Source: Microbacterium yannicii
GTDB lineage: Bacteria; Actinomycetota; Actinomycetes; Actinomycetales; Microbacteriaceae
Length of the DNA stretch: 64,000 bases
Reading direction: 5' to 3'
Assembly (NCBI RefSeq): GCF_024055635.1
Contig: NZ_JAMXMB010000011.1
Coordinates: 98,330-162,329 of the forward strand
Positions 43,104 through 51,311 of this stretch are shown one piece after another. The notes beneath the pieces are model-generated. The model made no database searches, was not told where the DNA came from, and worked only from the letters and a program-made list of their open reading frames with translations. How positions within the stretch are numbered: the stretch's first letter is position 1; every line of letters begins with the position of its first letter. The translations under genes were made by a program, and so were the position numbers.

Positions 43104-43775
43104 CTATCGCTGAGCAGTAGAGGCCGCGTTCAGGGGGCCCAGGAGGTAATCCGCAATGGCACGGGCGAGTTCTGCGAGGAAGACCTCATCGCTGAGCGGG
43201 CGGGTCGATTCGAAGTCGGACCCGTGAGTGATGCGGCGAGCCGTCATCGAGTAGAGCATCCGGAACGCGAAGTCGGCGGCCGTCTCAGGATCGGGATGCC
43301 GGAAGTCGTCTCGGCACACGAGCAGCGCGGCCTCGAACTGCTCGGCCACACGCTGCGAGCCGGCGCGACCGCGAACGAAGATCTCCGGGTCTTCCGGGCC
43401 GCGGCGCATGAAAGCCCGGAGGATGCCGGCGTTGGCGAGCATCTGCGCGGAGGTCTTCGTGACGACCCGCTCGATATGTTCGCGGGCTCCGCCGGGAGGC
43501 ACGGACGTCGGAGCGAGCCACACTTCCTCGCGGTCCATCCGATCCATCTCCTGAGCGTGGATCGCGAGGAGCAGCGCTTCGCGGCTCGGGGCGCGCAGGT
43601 AGATCGATCCGACGGAGACGCCGGCACGCTTGCTCACCGCCTGGACGGTGAAGCCGGAGAGGCCCTCCTCTTCGAGGATCTCCCGACCTGCCTGGAGCAC
43701 GCGCGCGAACGCCTCCTGGCTGCGCCTTTGCAGCGGTTGGCGGATCTGCGAGTCGGTATCAGACATCGGTTTCAT
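43104..43775 (-). CDS. TetR family transcriptional regulator (223 aa)
   Basis: A TetR regulator with HTH at about residues 20-65 (RVLQAGREILEEEGLSGFTVQAVSKRAGVSVGSIYLRAPSREALLLAI, VGSIYLRAPSREA being the recognition part). The Tyr/Ser-rich recognition helix has no special oddity. It is divergent from the six-gene aromatic operon at 43892, whose promoter contains a 9-bp inverted repeat overlapping the start of transcription; that is the probable operator. The ATG at 43775 has no clear ribosome site; a second in-frame ATG at 43766 is possible. Confidence 0.88.
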   Translation of the reverse strand: MKPMSDTDSQIRQPLQRRSQEAFARVLQAGREILEEEGLSGFTVQAVSKRAGVSVGSIYLRAPSREALLLAIHAQEMDRMDREEVWLAPTSVPPGGAREHIERVVTKTSAQMLANAGILRAFMRRGPEDPEIFVRGRAGSQRVAEQFEAALLVCRDDFRHPDPETAADFAFRMLYSMTARRITHGSDFESTRPLSDEVFLAELARAIADYLLGPLNAASTAQR

Positions 43776-43812
43776 CGTAAGGGTGCCCTCGAGGTGCCTG
43801 TCAGATTCGTGC

Positions 43813-43841
43813 TTGACAGCGGTGGGATAGATGCGAACAAT
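43813..43841 (+). promoter_or_regulatory. Sigma-70-type promoter of the aromatic operon
   Basis: TTGACA (43813-43818), a 17-base spacer and AACAAT (43836-43841) give a good -35/-10 pair for the operon starting at 43892. The predicted start of transcription falls at the beginning of the inverted repeat at 43844. Confidence 0.5.
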
Positions 43842-43843
43842 CT

Positions 43844-43871
43844 AACTAGAACGCAGGTTCGTGTTCTAGTT
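43844..43871. promoter_or_regulatory. Operator-like inverted repeat AACTAGAAC / GTTCTAGTT
   Basis: AACTAGAAC (43844-43852) and its exact complement GTTCTAGTT (43863-43871) flank 10 bases. The repeat starts just after the -10 element of the operon promoter, a position typical for repression by the adjacent TetR protein. The sequence is unrelated to the shared operator at 42947, so this promoter has its own regulator. Confidence 0.7.
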
Positions 43872-43891
43872 CAAAGAGGAACGAGGAAGCA

Positions 43892-44872
43892 GTGACCCCC
43901 AACGTGACCACCGCGGTCGCCCCCGAAGCGTTCGGTCTCGGGACCTTCGCCGCTTCCGGCCAGACGTTCGTCGGGATGCTGCGCGACGGTGTCGTCCACG
44001 ACACCCGCCCGGTCCTTGGGCGCGACGCCACGATCCGCAGCCTCCTGCAGGACTGGGACGCCGCGATCGACACGCTCATCGAGGTTGCCCCGTCGCTCAC
44101 AAGCGGGATTTCGCTCGAAGCGCTGGAAGTGCTCCCCCCGGTGCAGCCGGCGGGTCAGATCCTGTGCGCGGGCGCGAACTACCGCGTACACGTGGAGCAG
44201 ATCGTGCAGAGCACGCTCCGCAATGCGGGTGACCCGCGCAGTGACGAGGAGCTGCACGCCTTTGCGCTGGAGACTGTTGAGCGACAGGCGCAGACTGACC
44301 CGTTCATGTTCGTCGGGCTGCCCTCCGCCGTCTCCGGCGCCCACGACGACGTCATCCTCTGGACGCCCGGCGAACAGCACGACTGGGAGCTGGAACTCGG
44401 CGTCATCCTCAAGACGGCGGCGCATCGGATCTCGCCCGAAGAGTCGTTCGACAACATCGCGGGCTACGTGATGAGCAACGACATCACGGTGCGAGACGTG
44501 ATGTCGCGTTCGAACGTGCCGTTGACCGACTTCGTCACGTCGAAGAACCGTCCGACCTACTTCCCGACAGGTCCGGTCATCCTGCCGTCTCGGTTCGTCT
44601 CGGACTATCGCCGACTGAGGATCACGCTGAAGGTCAATGGCGAGACGATGCAGGACGAACTGGTCGCCGACATCATCCACGGCGTCGAGAAGTGCGTCAG
44701 CTACGCCTCGCACTCGGCGCGCCTGTCGGCCGGCGACATGATCCTGACCGGGTCACCGGCCGGCAACGCCGGCAAGCACGGCAACCGCTGGCTCCGGCCC
44801 GGTGACGTCATGGAAGCGAGCATCACGGGCCTCGGCACTCAAGTCACGCGATGCGTCGCACCGCCCCAGTAA
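43892..44872 (+). CDS. Fumarylacetoacetate hydrolase family protein (326 aa)
   Basis: A FAH-family metal hydrolase/hydratase: ILCAGANYRVHVEQ, ELELGVIL (metal-binding Glu pair), GYVMSNDITVRD (Asp ligand), and the C-terminal ILTGSPAGNAGKHG. The family includes fumarylacetoacetase, 2-hydroxyhepta-diene-dioate isomerases and acylpyruvate hydrolases. Together with the extradiol dioxygenase and the monooxygenase it probably cleaves the ring-opened product into a smaller acid plus pyruvate or a 2-oxo acid. The GTG start is placed by CGAGGAAGC. It opens the 43892-50538 operon. Confidence 0.87.
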   Translation: MTPNVTTAVAPEAFGLGTFAASGQTFVGMLRDGVVHDTRPVLGRDATIRSLLQDWDAAIDTLIEVAPSLTSGISLEALEVLPPVQPAGQILCAGANYRVHVEQIVQSTLRNAGDPRSDEELHAFALETVERQAQTDPFMFVGLPSAVSGAHDDVILWTPGEQHDWELELGVILKTAAHRISPEESFDNIAGYVMSNDITVRDVMSRSNVPLTDFVTSKNRPTYFPTGPVILPSRFVSDYRRLRITLKVNGETMQDELVADIIHGVEKCVSYASHSARLSAGDMILTGSPAGNAGKHGNRWLRPGDVMEASITGLGTQVTRCVAPPQ

Positions 44873-44906
44873 GACCCCCCATCATCGACGAAGGAGTCAC
44901 CAGAAA

Positions 44907-45944
44907 ATGTCAGAGATCCTGCTCTCGCAGCTCGCGCACGTCGAGCTGTTCAGCCCGAAGCCCGAGGAGACCGTCGCGTGGATGAAGGAGATCTTCGGTC
45001 TCGAAGAGACCACGCGCGAGGGTCAGTCCGTCTACCTGCGCGGCTGGGCGGAGTGGCTGCATTCCAGCCTGATCGTCACCGAGGCCAAAGAGTCCGGTAT
45101 CGGCCGCATCGGCTGGCGCACCTATGGGGCAGAAGACCCCGAGACGATCGCCAAGCGCCTGCAGGATAGCGAAGAGCACGTCGGCTGGGTCGACGACTGG
45201 ACCGGCCACGGCCGCACCTACCAGTACCGATCGGCGTTCGGTCGCCACCTGCACGAGGTGTTCTGGGATGTCGATCTGTATGAGGCGCCCGAAGACAAGA
45301 AGGACCACGCGGTCCCCAACCGTCCGCAGAAGATCCCGACCAACGGCGGATCCGCCGTCCGCTACCTCGACCACGTCACGATGCCCAGCGCGAACATGGG
45401 GGGTGACATCGAGTTCTACAAGAAGCTCGGCGCGCGCCACACCGCCGCGACCGAGGTCGAGCCGGGGTTCTCGGTGTTCTCGACCCTCACCTGCAACGGC
45501 ATCCGCTCAACCCATGACATCGCGCTCGTCCCCGACTTCAGCGGCATGACCGGTCGCGGCCACCACATCGCGTTCCGCGTCGACCAGCGCGTCGACGTCG
45601 AGCGCATGGCCGAGATCGCCGTCTCACACGGCACCCCGATCGAGCTCGGCCCCGGCGTGCACGGCATCGATGAGATCACCTACCTCTACCTCCGCGAGCC
45701 GGGCGGCTTCCGTATGGAGGTCAACTCGGGCGGCTGGGTCAACAGCATGCCCGACTGGGAGCCCAAGACCTACCAGGCAGCCGGCGGCAACCCCGGTCAG
45801 TCGATCTATCGCAACGTAACCATGCCCGAGTCGTTCTACGAGGCCTGGCCGCTGCCGCCCAAGGAAGCCGCCGAGAAGGAACAGGCAGCAGTCAACGACG
45901 AAGCTCTCGGGGACTTCTTCCACCAGACGCCTCAAGGCGTCTGA
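44907..45944 (+). CDS. Extradiol ring-cleavage dioxygenase (catechol 2,3-dioxygenase-like) (345 aa)
   Basis: A two-domain type I (vicinal oxygen chelate) extradiol dioxygenase. The N-terminal domain starts with LAHVELFSPKPEETVAW; the catalytic domain has YLDHVTMPS (metal His), GRGHHIAFRVD (second His) and GFRMEVNSGG (metal Glu). These fit Fe(II) ligation. It would open a catechol-type ring next to the hydroxyl groups. The C-terminal 60 residues (PDWEPKTYQ...) are an extension common in the 345-residue group. AAGGAG is 10 bases before the ATG. It is the second gene of the operon. Confidence 0.9.
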   Translation: MSEILLSQLAHVELFSPKPEETVAWMKEIFGLEETTREGQSVYLRGWAEWLHSSLIVTEAKESGIGRIGWRTYGAEDPETIAKRLQDSEEHVGWVDDWTGHGRTYQYRSAFGRHLHEVFWDVDLYEAPEDKKDHAVPNRPQKIPTNGGSAVRYLDHVTMPSANMGGDIEFYKKLGARHTAATEVEPGFSVFSTLTCNGIRSTHDIALVPDFSGMTGRGHHIAFRVDQRVDVERMAEIAVSHGTPIELGPGVHGIDEITYLYLREPGGFRMEVNSGGWVNSMPDWEPKTYQAAGGNPGQSIYRNVTMPESFYEAWPLPPKEAAEKEQAAVNDEALGDFFHQTPQGV

Positions 45945-46000
45945 TCCTGCCGCAAAGTTCAACGTGAGATCGATGAGGATCTCAGAGAAGGGAGACCGCA

Positions 46001-47134
46001 ATGGCTGCGGTGAAGAAGGTGGCGATCGCCGGCTGTGGCGTCGCCGCAATGGCGGCAGCGATACAGCTCGCCAAGCTCGGCGTCGATGTGCATGTTTTCG
46101 AGAAGAAGCCCGAACTGACTGCACTGGGCTCCGGTATCACGTTGCAAGGCAACGCCCTGCGAGCCCTGGACGAGGTCGGAGTGTGGACCCAGGTGCTCGA
46201 GAAGGGATATCCGGCCGAGGGTCTTGTCATCAGGGCGCCGGGGCCCGGCGCACCGGTCGTCATGTCCCTTCCCGAAGCGAAGACCGGAGGCCCGGACTAT
46301 CCGGCTTCGTTGGGGATGTATCGGCCGGATCTGACCGGCATCCTGCACGCGGCCGCCATGGCGCAGGGTGTGACCTTTCGCTTCGACGCGGAGATCACCG
46401 GTCTCGCGCAAGAGGGAGAGCGCGTCGAGCTCGTCGTGAACGGCGAGCCGGTGGGAGACTTCGATCTGCTCATCGGTGCCGACGGGCTCCACTCGACGGT
46501 GCGCGAACTGATCGGCATCGATGTCGGACCCCAGCGGACAGGGATGGGTGCGTGGCGGGCATTCGTATCGCGTCCTTCCGAGGTCGTGTCTTCGGAGGCG
46601 TTCTACGGCGGCCCGGTCTACATCGCCGGCTACACGCCGACAAGCGAGGACGCGATGTACGCGTTCCTCGTCGAGCCGGCCCACGATCGCTCGGCCCTCT
46701 CAGACGAGGAGCACGCACGTCTCATGTATGAGACATCCCTCGCGTACGACGGGCCGTGGAATTCGATCCGGGCGGATCTGCTCACGTCGCCGCAGGTGAA
46801 TTACACGTGGTTCACGTCGCACCTCGTCCCGGATGCCTGGAACCGAGGCCGTGTCGTGATCATCGGGGATGCAGCACACAGCTGCCCCCCGACGATCGCG
46901 CAGGGTGCGGCACAAGCCCTCGAGGACGCACTCGTCCTCACCGAACTCCTCGAGTCCCACGACGAGCTGGGCCAGGCGTTGTGGGATGAGTTCCACGCCC
47001 GTCGTCTGCCGCGTGCGGCCGCAGTGGTCGAGGCCTCGGTGCAGGTCGGGCAGTGGCAGATCGACGGCGACCAGCACGCCGACGTCGGTGGCCTCATGTT
47101 CGCGGTGGCGCAGAAGATGGCGGTACCGGCCTAG
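46001..47134 (+). CDS. FAD-dependent aromatic monooxygenase (377 aa)
   Basis: A class A flavoprotein hydroxylase: VAIAGCGVAAMAAAIQLA is the dinucleotide-binding start, an Arg after strand 2 is replaced by FEKKPEL (Glu for ADP ribose), the DG motif is LIGADGLHSTVREL, and GDAAHSCPPTIAQGAAQAL is the GD motif. It would use NAD(P)H and O2 to hydroxylate an aromatic acid or phenol, feeding the catechol dioxygenase. AAGGGAG precedes the ATG. It is the third gene of the operon; a 120-base gap, which shows nothing notable, separates it from the kinase. Confidence 0.9.
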   Translation: MAAVKKVAIAGCGVAAMAAAIQLAKLGVDVHVFEKKPELTALGSGITLQGNALRALDEVGVWTQVLEKGYPAEGLVIRAPGPGAPVVMSLPEAKTGGPDYPASLGMYRPDLTGILHAAAMAQGVTFRFDAEITGLAQEGERVELVVNGEPVGDFDLLIGADGLHSTVRELIGIDVGPQRTGMGAWRAFVSRPSEVVSSEAFYGGPVYIAGYTPTSEDAMYAFLVEPAHDRSALSDEEHARLMYETSLAYDGPWNSIRADLLTSPQVNYTWFTSHLVPDAWNRGRVVIIGDAAHSCPPTIAQGAAQALEDALVLTELLESHDELGQALWDEFHARRLPRAAAVVEASVQVGQWQIDGDQHADVGGLMFAVAQKMAVPA

Positions 47135-47254
47135 CCATGGGTCGCACGCTGCAGGCGGCCTCATGAGTGCGGCGATCTCGACGATTCGCGGGGACGCGCC
47201 GCGGCGACCGGCGGCCCCGCGCACCCATCCTTTGACGACGGCGAGGAGACGAAG

Positions 47255-48271
47255 ATGATGACGGCAGAGGCACGAGCGGGAGACGAGCTCCGCGACCTCG
47301 CGCTGTCCGCTCTGCGGCGGGCCGGACTGCTGGGGGCCGAGCCGCCCACGGTCGAACCGCTGGCGGGCGGGGTGTCGAACGACGTTCTCATGGTGCGGAC
47401 GGCACAGAGCGCATTCGTGGTGAAGCGGGCGCTGCCGCGCTTGCGCGTCGCGGAGGTGTGGGAAGCGTCGGCGGAGCGTTCCTACACCGAGGCCGCGGCG
47501 CTGCGGTGGGCCCACGGTGTGGCGCCGGATGCCGTACCCGGCGTGGTCACGGTGGACCGCGAGAACAATGTGCTCGTCATCGAGCTCGCACCCGACGGCT
47601 ATGGGGACTGGAAGCAGCAGCTGCTGGCCGGTGACGTGCGGCCGGATGTCGGCACCCGGCTGGGCGCCCTCCTCGCCGGGTGGCACGTGGCCTCGGCATC
47701 GGATGCCGACGTGCTCGCGGAGTTCAACGATCAGGAGGCTTTCGGGCAACTGCGCGTGAAGCCGTTCTACACCGTCGCCGCAGAGCGCAACCCCGAGGCC
47801 GCGCCCGTCATCGCGACGCTCGTCGAACGGATGGCGGGCACTCGTGTGGCTCTCGTGCACGGCGATTTCTCTCCCAAGAACGTTCTTGCTCAGCCGGCCG
47901 ACGGCGGCGGCCTCTGGGTGATCGACTGGGAGGTCGCCCACACCGGGGACCCGGTGTTCGACGTGGCGTTCCTGTTGCATCACCTGATCTGCAAGATCAT
48001 CGTCCGACCCGATCGTCGGCACGAACTGATGACCACGGCGGAGAACTTCGTACAGAGCTACTCCGACCGAACGAGGACCGCCTTCCGCGACCTCGACCAT
48101 CGCTACCTGCTCGCCCACGCGGGAGCGCTCGTGCTCGCGCGGGTCGACGGCAAGTCGCCGGTGGACTACTTCTCGACGGCACAACGCGACGAAGCTCGCG
48201 CGCTGGCCCTCGATGTGCTGCGCGAGGCCCCCGACGGACTCGCTGAACTCTGGAGGATGACGAGTGTCTGA
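47255..48271 (+). CDS. APH-family small-molecule kinase (338 aa)
   Basis: A kinase of the aminoglycoside-phosphotransferase/choline-kinase fold: EPLAGGVSNDVLMV (nucleotide-binding loop), FVVKRAL (Lys), VHGDFSPKNVLA (catalytic loop with Asp) and VIDWEVAHTGDP (metal-binding Asp). The N-terminal NDVLMVRT pattern and the extended C-terminus resemble acyl-CoA-linked or hydroxylated metabolite kinases more than antibiotic kinases. It overlaps the enolase gene by 8 bases, so the two are co-translated. Phosphorylation of a hydroxyacid for the following enolase paralogue is the natural idea, but the substrate is unknown. AGGAG precedes the ATG. Confidence 0.8.
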   Translation: MMTAEARAGDELRDLALSALRRAGLLGAEPPTVEPLAGGVSNDVLMVRTAQSAFVVKRALPRLRVAEVWEASAERSYTEAAALRWAHGVAPDAVPGVVTVDRENNVLVIELAPDGYGDWKQQLLAGDVRPDVGTRLGALLAGWHVASASDADVLAEFNDQEAFGQLRVKPFYTVAAERNPEAAPVIATLVERMAGTRVALVHGDFSPKNVLAQPADGGGLWVIDWEVAHTGDPVFDVAFLLHHLICKIIVRPDRRHELMTTAENFVQSYSDRTRTAFRDLDHRYLLAHAGALVLARVDGKSPVDYFSTAQRDEARALALDVLREAPDGLAELWRMTSV

Positions 48272-49547
48272 CCCGATCGAGATGATCACCGCCTTCGAGG
48301 CTCTGGACTCGCGAGGCCGCCCCACCGTGGGCTGCACCGTCGTAACGCGGGGAGGTGCCCGCGGCCGTGCGATCGTGCCCTCGGGCGCCTCGACCGGCTC
48401 CCATGAGGCGCGGGAACTGCGCGACGGCGGCGCGCGCTACGGCGGGTACGGCGTGCGGCGAGCCGTCGCCAACGCCGAAGGTGAGCTGTTCGAGGCGGTG
48501 CGGGGGATCGACGTCACGGACCAGGGTGCGGTCGACCGCGCGCTCCGGGAGGCCGACGGCACGGTTGACGGCGGACGGCTCGGCGCCAACGCGATCCTCG
48601 CGGTCTCGGTCGCCGCTGCGCAGGCAGCCGCGGCCTCCCGCGGCCTCCCGCTCTACGCCGCAGTCAGCGAGGGGCTTCGCACGCTCCCGATGCCGATGAT
48701 CAACATCATCTCCGGCGGCGCGCACGCGGCCCGTGCGCTCGACATCCAAGACTTCCTGGTCGTCCCCGTGGGTGCCGCGACGTTCGCCGAAGCGATCGAG
48801 ACCGTCGCCCGCGTCCGCGCCGCGACGGGGGAGGTGCTGCGCGACCGAGGTGCGACATGGGCGCTCGTGGCAGACGAGGGTGGCTATGGACCCCAATTGT
48901 CATCGAACCGCGAGGCACTGGAGGTGCTCTCGGACGCCTTCGAACGCGCCGGTCTCGCGCCAGGCGACGACATCGCCGTCGCCATCGACGTGGCCGCGAC
49001 GCAGTTCCACTTTCCGACCGAAGGCACCTACATCTGGGAGACGGAGAATCGCCGGATGCGCGCCGACGAGCTCGTCGAGGAACTCGTTGCCTGGTCGACC
49101 GACTTCCCCATCGTCTCGATCGAGGACGCGCTCGCCGAAGACGACTGGGTGGGCTGGCGTACAGCGACGCAGCGCCTCGACGCCATCCAGCTGCTCGGCG
49201 ACGATCTCTTCGTGACGTCACCCGACCGGCTTCGCCGAGGCATCGAGGAGGGGGTTGCCAACGCGGTGCTCGTCAAGCCGAACCAGATCGGCACACTCAG
49301 CGAGGCGCGCGAGGTCGTCGAGATCGCCCATGCCGCCGGCTACGCCACAGTGCTCTCGGCGCGTTCGGGCGAGACCGAGGACCACTGGCTGGCCGACCTG
49401 GCCGTCGGATGGAACACCGGTCAGCTCAAGATCGGCTCCACGATGCGCTCGGAGCGCACGGCGAAGTGGAACCGGGTGCTCGAGATCGAGCGCGAACTCG
49501 GCGAGGACATCGAACTTGCCCGGCCCACATTCGGGACGGGTTCCTGA
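48264..49547 (+). CDS. Enolase paralogue with altered active site (427 aa)
   Basis: Clearly an enolase: SGASTG, SGGAHAAR (His154), VADEGGYGP (Glu205), AIDVAATQF (Asp242), SIEDALAEDDW (Glu287), LGDDLFVT (Asp313), VKPNQIGT (Lys338) and GQLKIGS (Lys389). Two conserved positions differ: the SHRSGETED motif is SARSGETED (Ala366 for the phosphate-binding His) and DIQEF is DIQDF (Asp163 for Glu). Metal ligands and both lysines are kept, so the fold likely still does alpha-proton abstraction, but on another substrate. It is coupled to an APH-like kinase and a 2-hydroxyacid dehydrogenase. Not the glycolytic copy. The start is a GTG at 48264. Confidence 0.9.
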   Translation: MSDPIEMITAFEALDSRGRPTVGCTVVTRGGARGRAIVPSGASTGSHEARELRDGGARYGGYGVRRAVANAEGELFEAVRGIDVTDQGAVDRALREADGTVDGGRLGANAILAVSVAAAQAAAASRGLPLYAAVSEGLRTLPMPMINIISGGAHAARALDIQDFLVVPVGAATFAEAIETVARVRAATGEVLRDRGATWALVADEGGYGPQLSSNREALEVLSDAFERAGLAPGDDIAVAIDVAATQFHFPTEGTYIWETENRRMRADELVEELVAWSTDFPIVSIEDALAEDDWVGWRTATQRLDAIQLLGDDLFVTSPDRLRRGIEEGVANAVLVKPNQIGTLSEAREVVEIAHAAGYATVLSARSGETEDHWLADLAVGWNTGQLKIGSTMRSERTAKWNRVLEIERELGEDIELARPTFGTGS

Positions 49548-49548
49548 C

Positions 49549-50538
49549 GTGGCGACGATCGTGATCACGGACATCGCCTGGCCGAGTCCGGCGATCGAAT
49601 CCGACCTGGCGCACGCCTCAGGCCATGAGATTCTGCTCGCGGACTCCGACGAACACCTGCTGACCCTCGCTCCGCAGGCGGACGCCATCCTCACGTGCTT
49701 TCGTCGGGTGCCCGCGGAGGTTCTCGATGCCGCGCCTCGGTGTGTGACTGTCGCCCGTTACGGGGTCGGCGTCGACAACATCGATGTCGACCACGCGACC
49801 GAACTCGGCATCCTGGTCAGCAACGTCCCCGAGTTCTGCACCGAGGAGGTCGCCGACCATACCCTCGCGCTCACGCTCGCGACGCTCCGCAACCTGGTTC
49901 CAGCCTCCGATGCGACCCGCAGCGGTGGCTGGACGCCCGCGGCCGCGTACCCATCGCGGCGGCTCCGCGGCCTCGTGTTCGGGGTCGTCGGGTTCGGCGC
50001 CACCGGCCGCGCGGTGGCAGAGCGCGCCGCGGCCTTCGGGCTCGAGGTCGTCGTCTCGTCGCGCGCGCTCGCGGCCGACCCCGGTTCGGCGCCTCCGTCG
50101 GTGACCCGCGTGGTCGGTCGCGACGAGCTGCTGCGCCTCGCGGATGTCGTGTCCCTCCACGTCCCCCTCAACGCCGAGACCCGTCACCTGGTCGGCGCGG
50201 ATGAGCTCGCGATGATGAAGGACGGCGCACTGCTGATCAACGTCGGGCGGGGTGGTCTCGTCGAAACCGAAGCGCTCCGGGCAGAACTCGAGCGTGGCCG
50301 GCTGCGGGTGGCGCTCGACGTCACCGACCCGGAGCCCCTTCCTGCAGACCACTGGCTCCGCTCGAGCCCGGCCGCAATCATCACGCCCCACGTCGCCTTC
50401 GCCTCGGACGGTTCCCTCATCGAGCTGGCCACGAAGGCGACGTCGAACGCGCTCGCCGTGCTTGCCGGCCGGCGCCCGGCATCCATCATCAATCCCGAGG
50501 TGCTCACCTCTGACCTCCTCCGCATCACCCCGCAGTAA
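49549..50538 (+). CDS. D-2-hydroxyacid dehydrogenase, CtBP-like (329 aa)
   Basis: A D-isomer-specific 2-hydroxyacid dehydrogenase: RYGVGVDNIDVDHATELGI at the substrate domain, VPEFCTEEVADHTLAL, nucleotide motif VVGFGATGRAVA, catalytic Arg in INVGRGGLVETEAL, Glu in DVTDPEPLP and His in ITPHVAFAS. The VPxFCxEEVADH stretch marks the CtBP/hydroxypyruvate-reductase-like group. It would interconvert a 2-oxo acid and a D-2-hydroxy acid with NAD(P). Start is the GTG at 49549, one base after the enolase stop. It is the last gene of the operon, before a strong terminator. Confidence 0.87.
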   Translation: MATIVITDIAWPSPAIESDLAHASGHEILLADSDEHLLTLAPQADAILTCFRRVPAEVLDAAPRCVTVARYGVGVDNIDVDHATELGILVSNVPEFCTEEVADHTLALTLATLRNLVPASDATRSGGWTPAAAYPSRRLRGLVFGVVGFGATGRAVAERAAAFGLEVVVSSRALAADPGSAPPSVTRVVGRDELLRLADVVSLHVPLNAETRHLVGADELAMMKDGALLINVGRGGLVETEALRAELERGRLRVALDVTDPEPLPADHWLRSSPAAIITPHVAFASDGSLIELATKATSNALAVLAGRRPASIINPEVLTSDLLRITPQ

Positions 50539-50691
50539 ACCCGATCAGAACGCACTCGACGAAGCGAGCAGGTGGCGCAGCTCGACATCATGGGGCCGGA
50601 CATCCACACGCCTGCCCCGGCCGTACAGCTGGCGCACTGACACGGAGGCGACTCTGCTCCCCATGGCGGGCTGACATCGCCGATCCGACCG

Positions 50692-50735
50692 AACCCGCCG
50701 CTCCCGCCCCGCTCAGCCGGGCGGGAGCGGCGGTT
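50692..50735. terminator. Strong terminator hairpin at the operon end
   Basis: AACCCGCCGCTCCCGCCC (50692-50709) pairs with GGGCGGGAGCGGCGGTT (50719-50735), with one bulged C and a 9-base loop. It lies between convergent genes and extends over the last codons of the 50713 gene, so it can end transcription from both sides. Confidence 0.75.
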
Positions 50736-51234
50736 CCACGTGGAGCACGTTGTTCATCAGCGCGACTTTGACATACTGCGCGCCCACGAATACGGCTTCC
50801 ACGGCGCCCCGGGTGCCCACCGCATCATGGATCCGGCGCCAGAGATCGTCGTCGACGGCACCGCGCCCGCTCACAGCGTCTGCCAACTCGAGCATCGCAC
50901 CCTCCACGCCCGGCAGCATCTTCTGGCTCGACCGCACGGCGGTGAGGTCGGACGCCGAGATGTCCGCGGCAGCGGCAAAGAGCTGCAGATGCACCTGCCA
51001 TTCCGCGACCGCGTCGTAGTTGTGCAGGATGCGCAGAATCAGCAGTTCCCGTAAACGCGGAGGCAGTTCTGTCGCGTGCAGCACGCGCGCCGTCGCGCCT
51101 TTGAGGTCAGCAAACGCCGCCGGAGAGTGGGCGACGACCCCGAACAGGTCGAGCGGGCGACCATCCGGGAGCCGGTACGAGTCGAGCGACGGATCGACGA
51201 TCGGCTCGATCCTTCTGCGCCGTTCCACGAACAT
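50713..51234 (-). CDS. Carboxymuconolactone decarboxylase family protein (AhpD-like) (173 aa)
   Basis: An all-helical CMD/AhpD-fold protein: LPPRLRELLILRILH and the EWQVHLQLFAAAADIS segment match the family, but there is no CxxC pair, so a peroxidase-type AhpD role is unlikely. Members without Cys occur in many degradation clusters as decarboxylases, lactonases or of unknown role. It is divergent from the 3-hydroxyacyl-CoA dehydrogenase operon across the shared operator at 51263, and its 3' end is overlapped by the terminator. The ATG is clear. Confidence 0.82.
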   Translation of the reverse strand: MFVERRRRIEPIVDPSLDSYRLPDGRPLDLFGVVAHSPAAFADLKGATARVLHATELPPRLRELLILRILHNYDAVAEWQVHLQLFAAAADISASDLTAVRSSQKMLPGVEGAMLELADAVSGRGAVDDDLWRRIHDAVGTRGAVEAVFVGAQYVKVALMNNVLHVEPPLPPG

Positions 51235-51262
51235 GCTGGCTCCCTCGTGTGCGAATGATGTA

Positions 51263-51284
51263 ATCTACCACCCAGACGGTAGAT
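51263..51284. promoter_or_regulatory. Shared operator, copy 2
   Basis: ATCTACC and GGTAGAT are separated by 8 bases (ACCCAGAC) in the spacer between the divergent CMD-like and dehydrogenase genes. The half-sites and spacing equal those at 42947 and 57750. Confidence 0.75.
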
Positions 51285-51311
51285 AATCTTGATCGTCAGA
51301 GAGGCCGGGTA

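Noticed and set aside
47255..48271. Antibiotic-resistance aminoglycoside phosphotransferase
   Set aside because: The operon context is catabolic and co-translated with an enolase paralogue; the fold serves many metabolite kinases.
48264..49547. The glycolytic enolase of the organism
   Set aside because: The conserved His and a Glu are replaced and the gene lies within a degradation operon; the housekeeping copy should be elsewhere.
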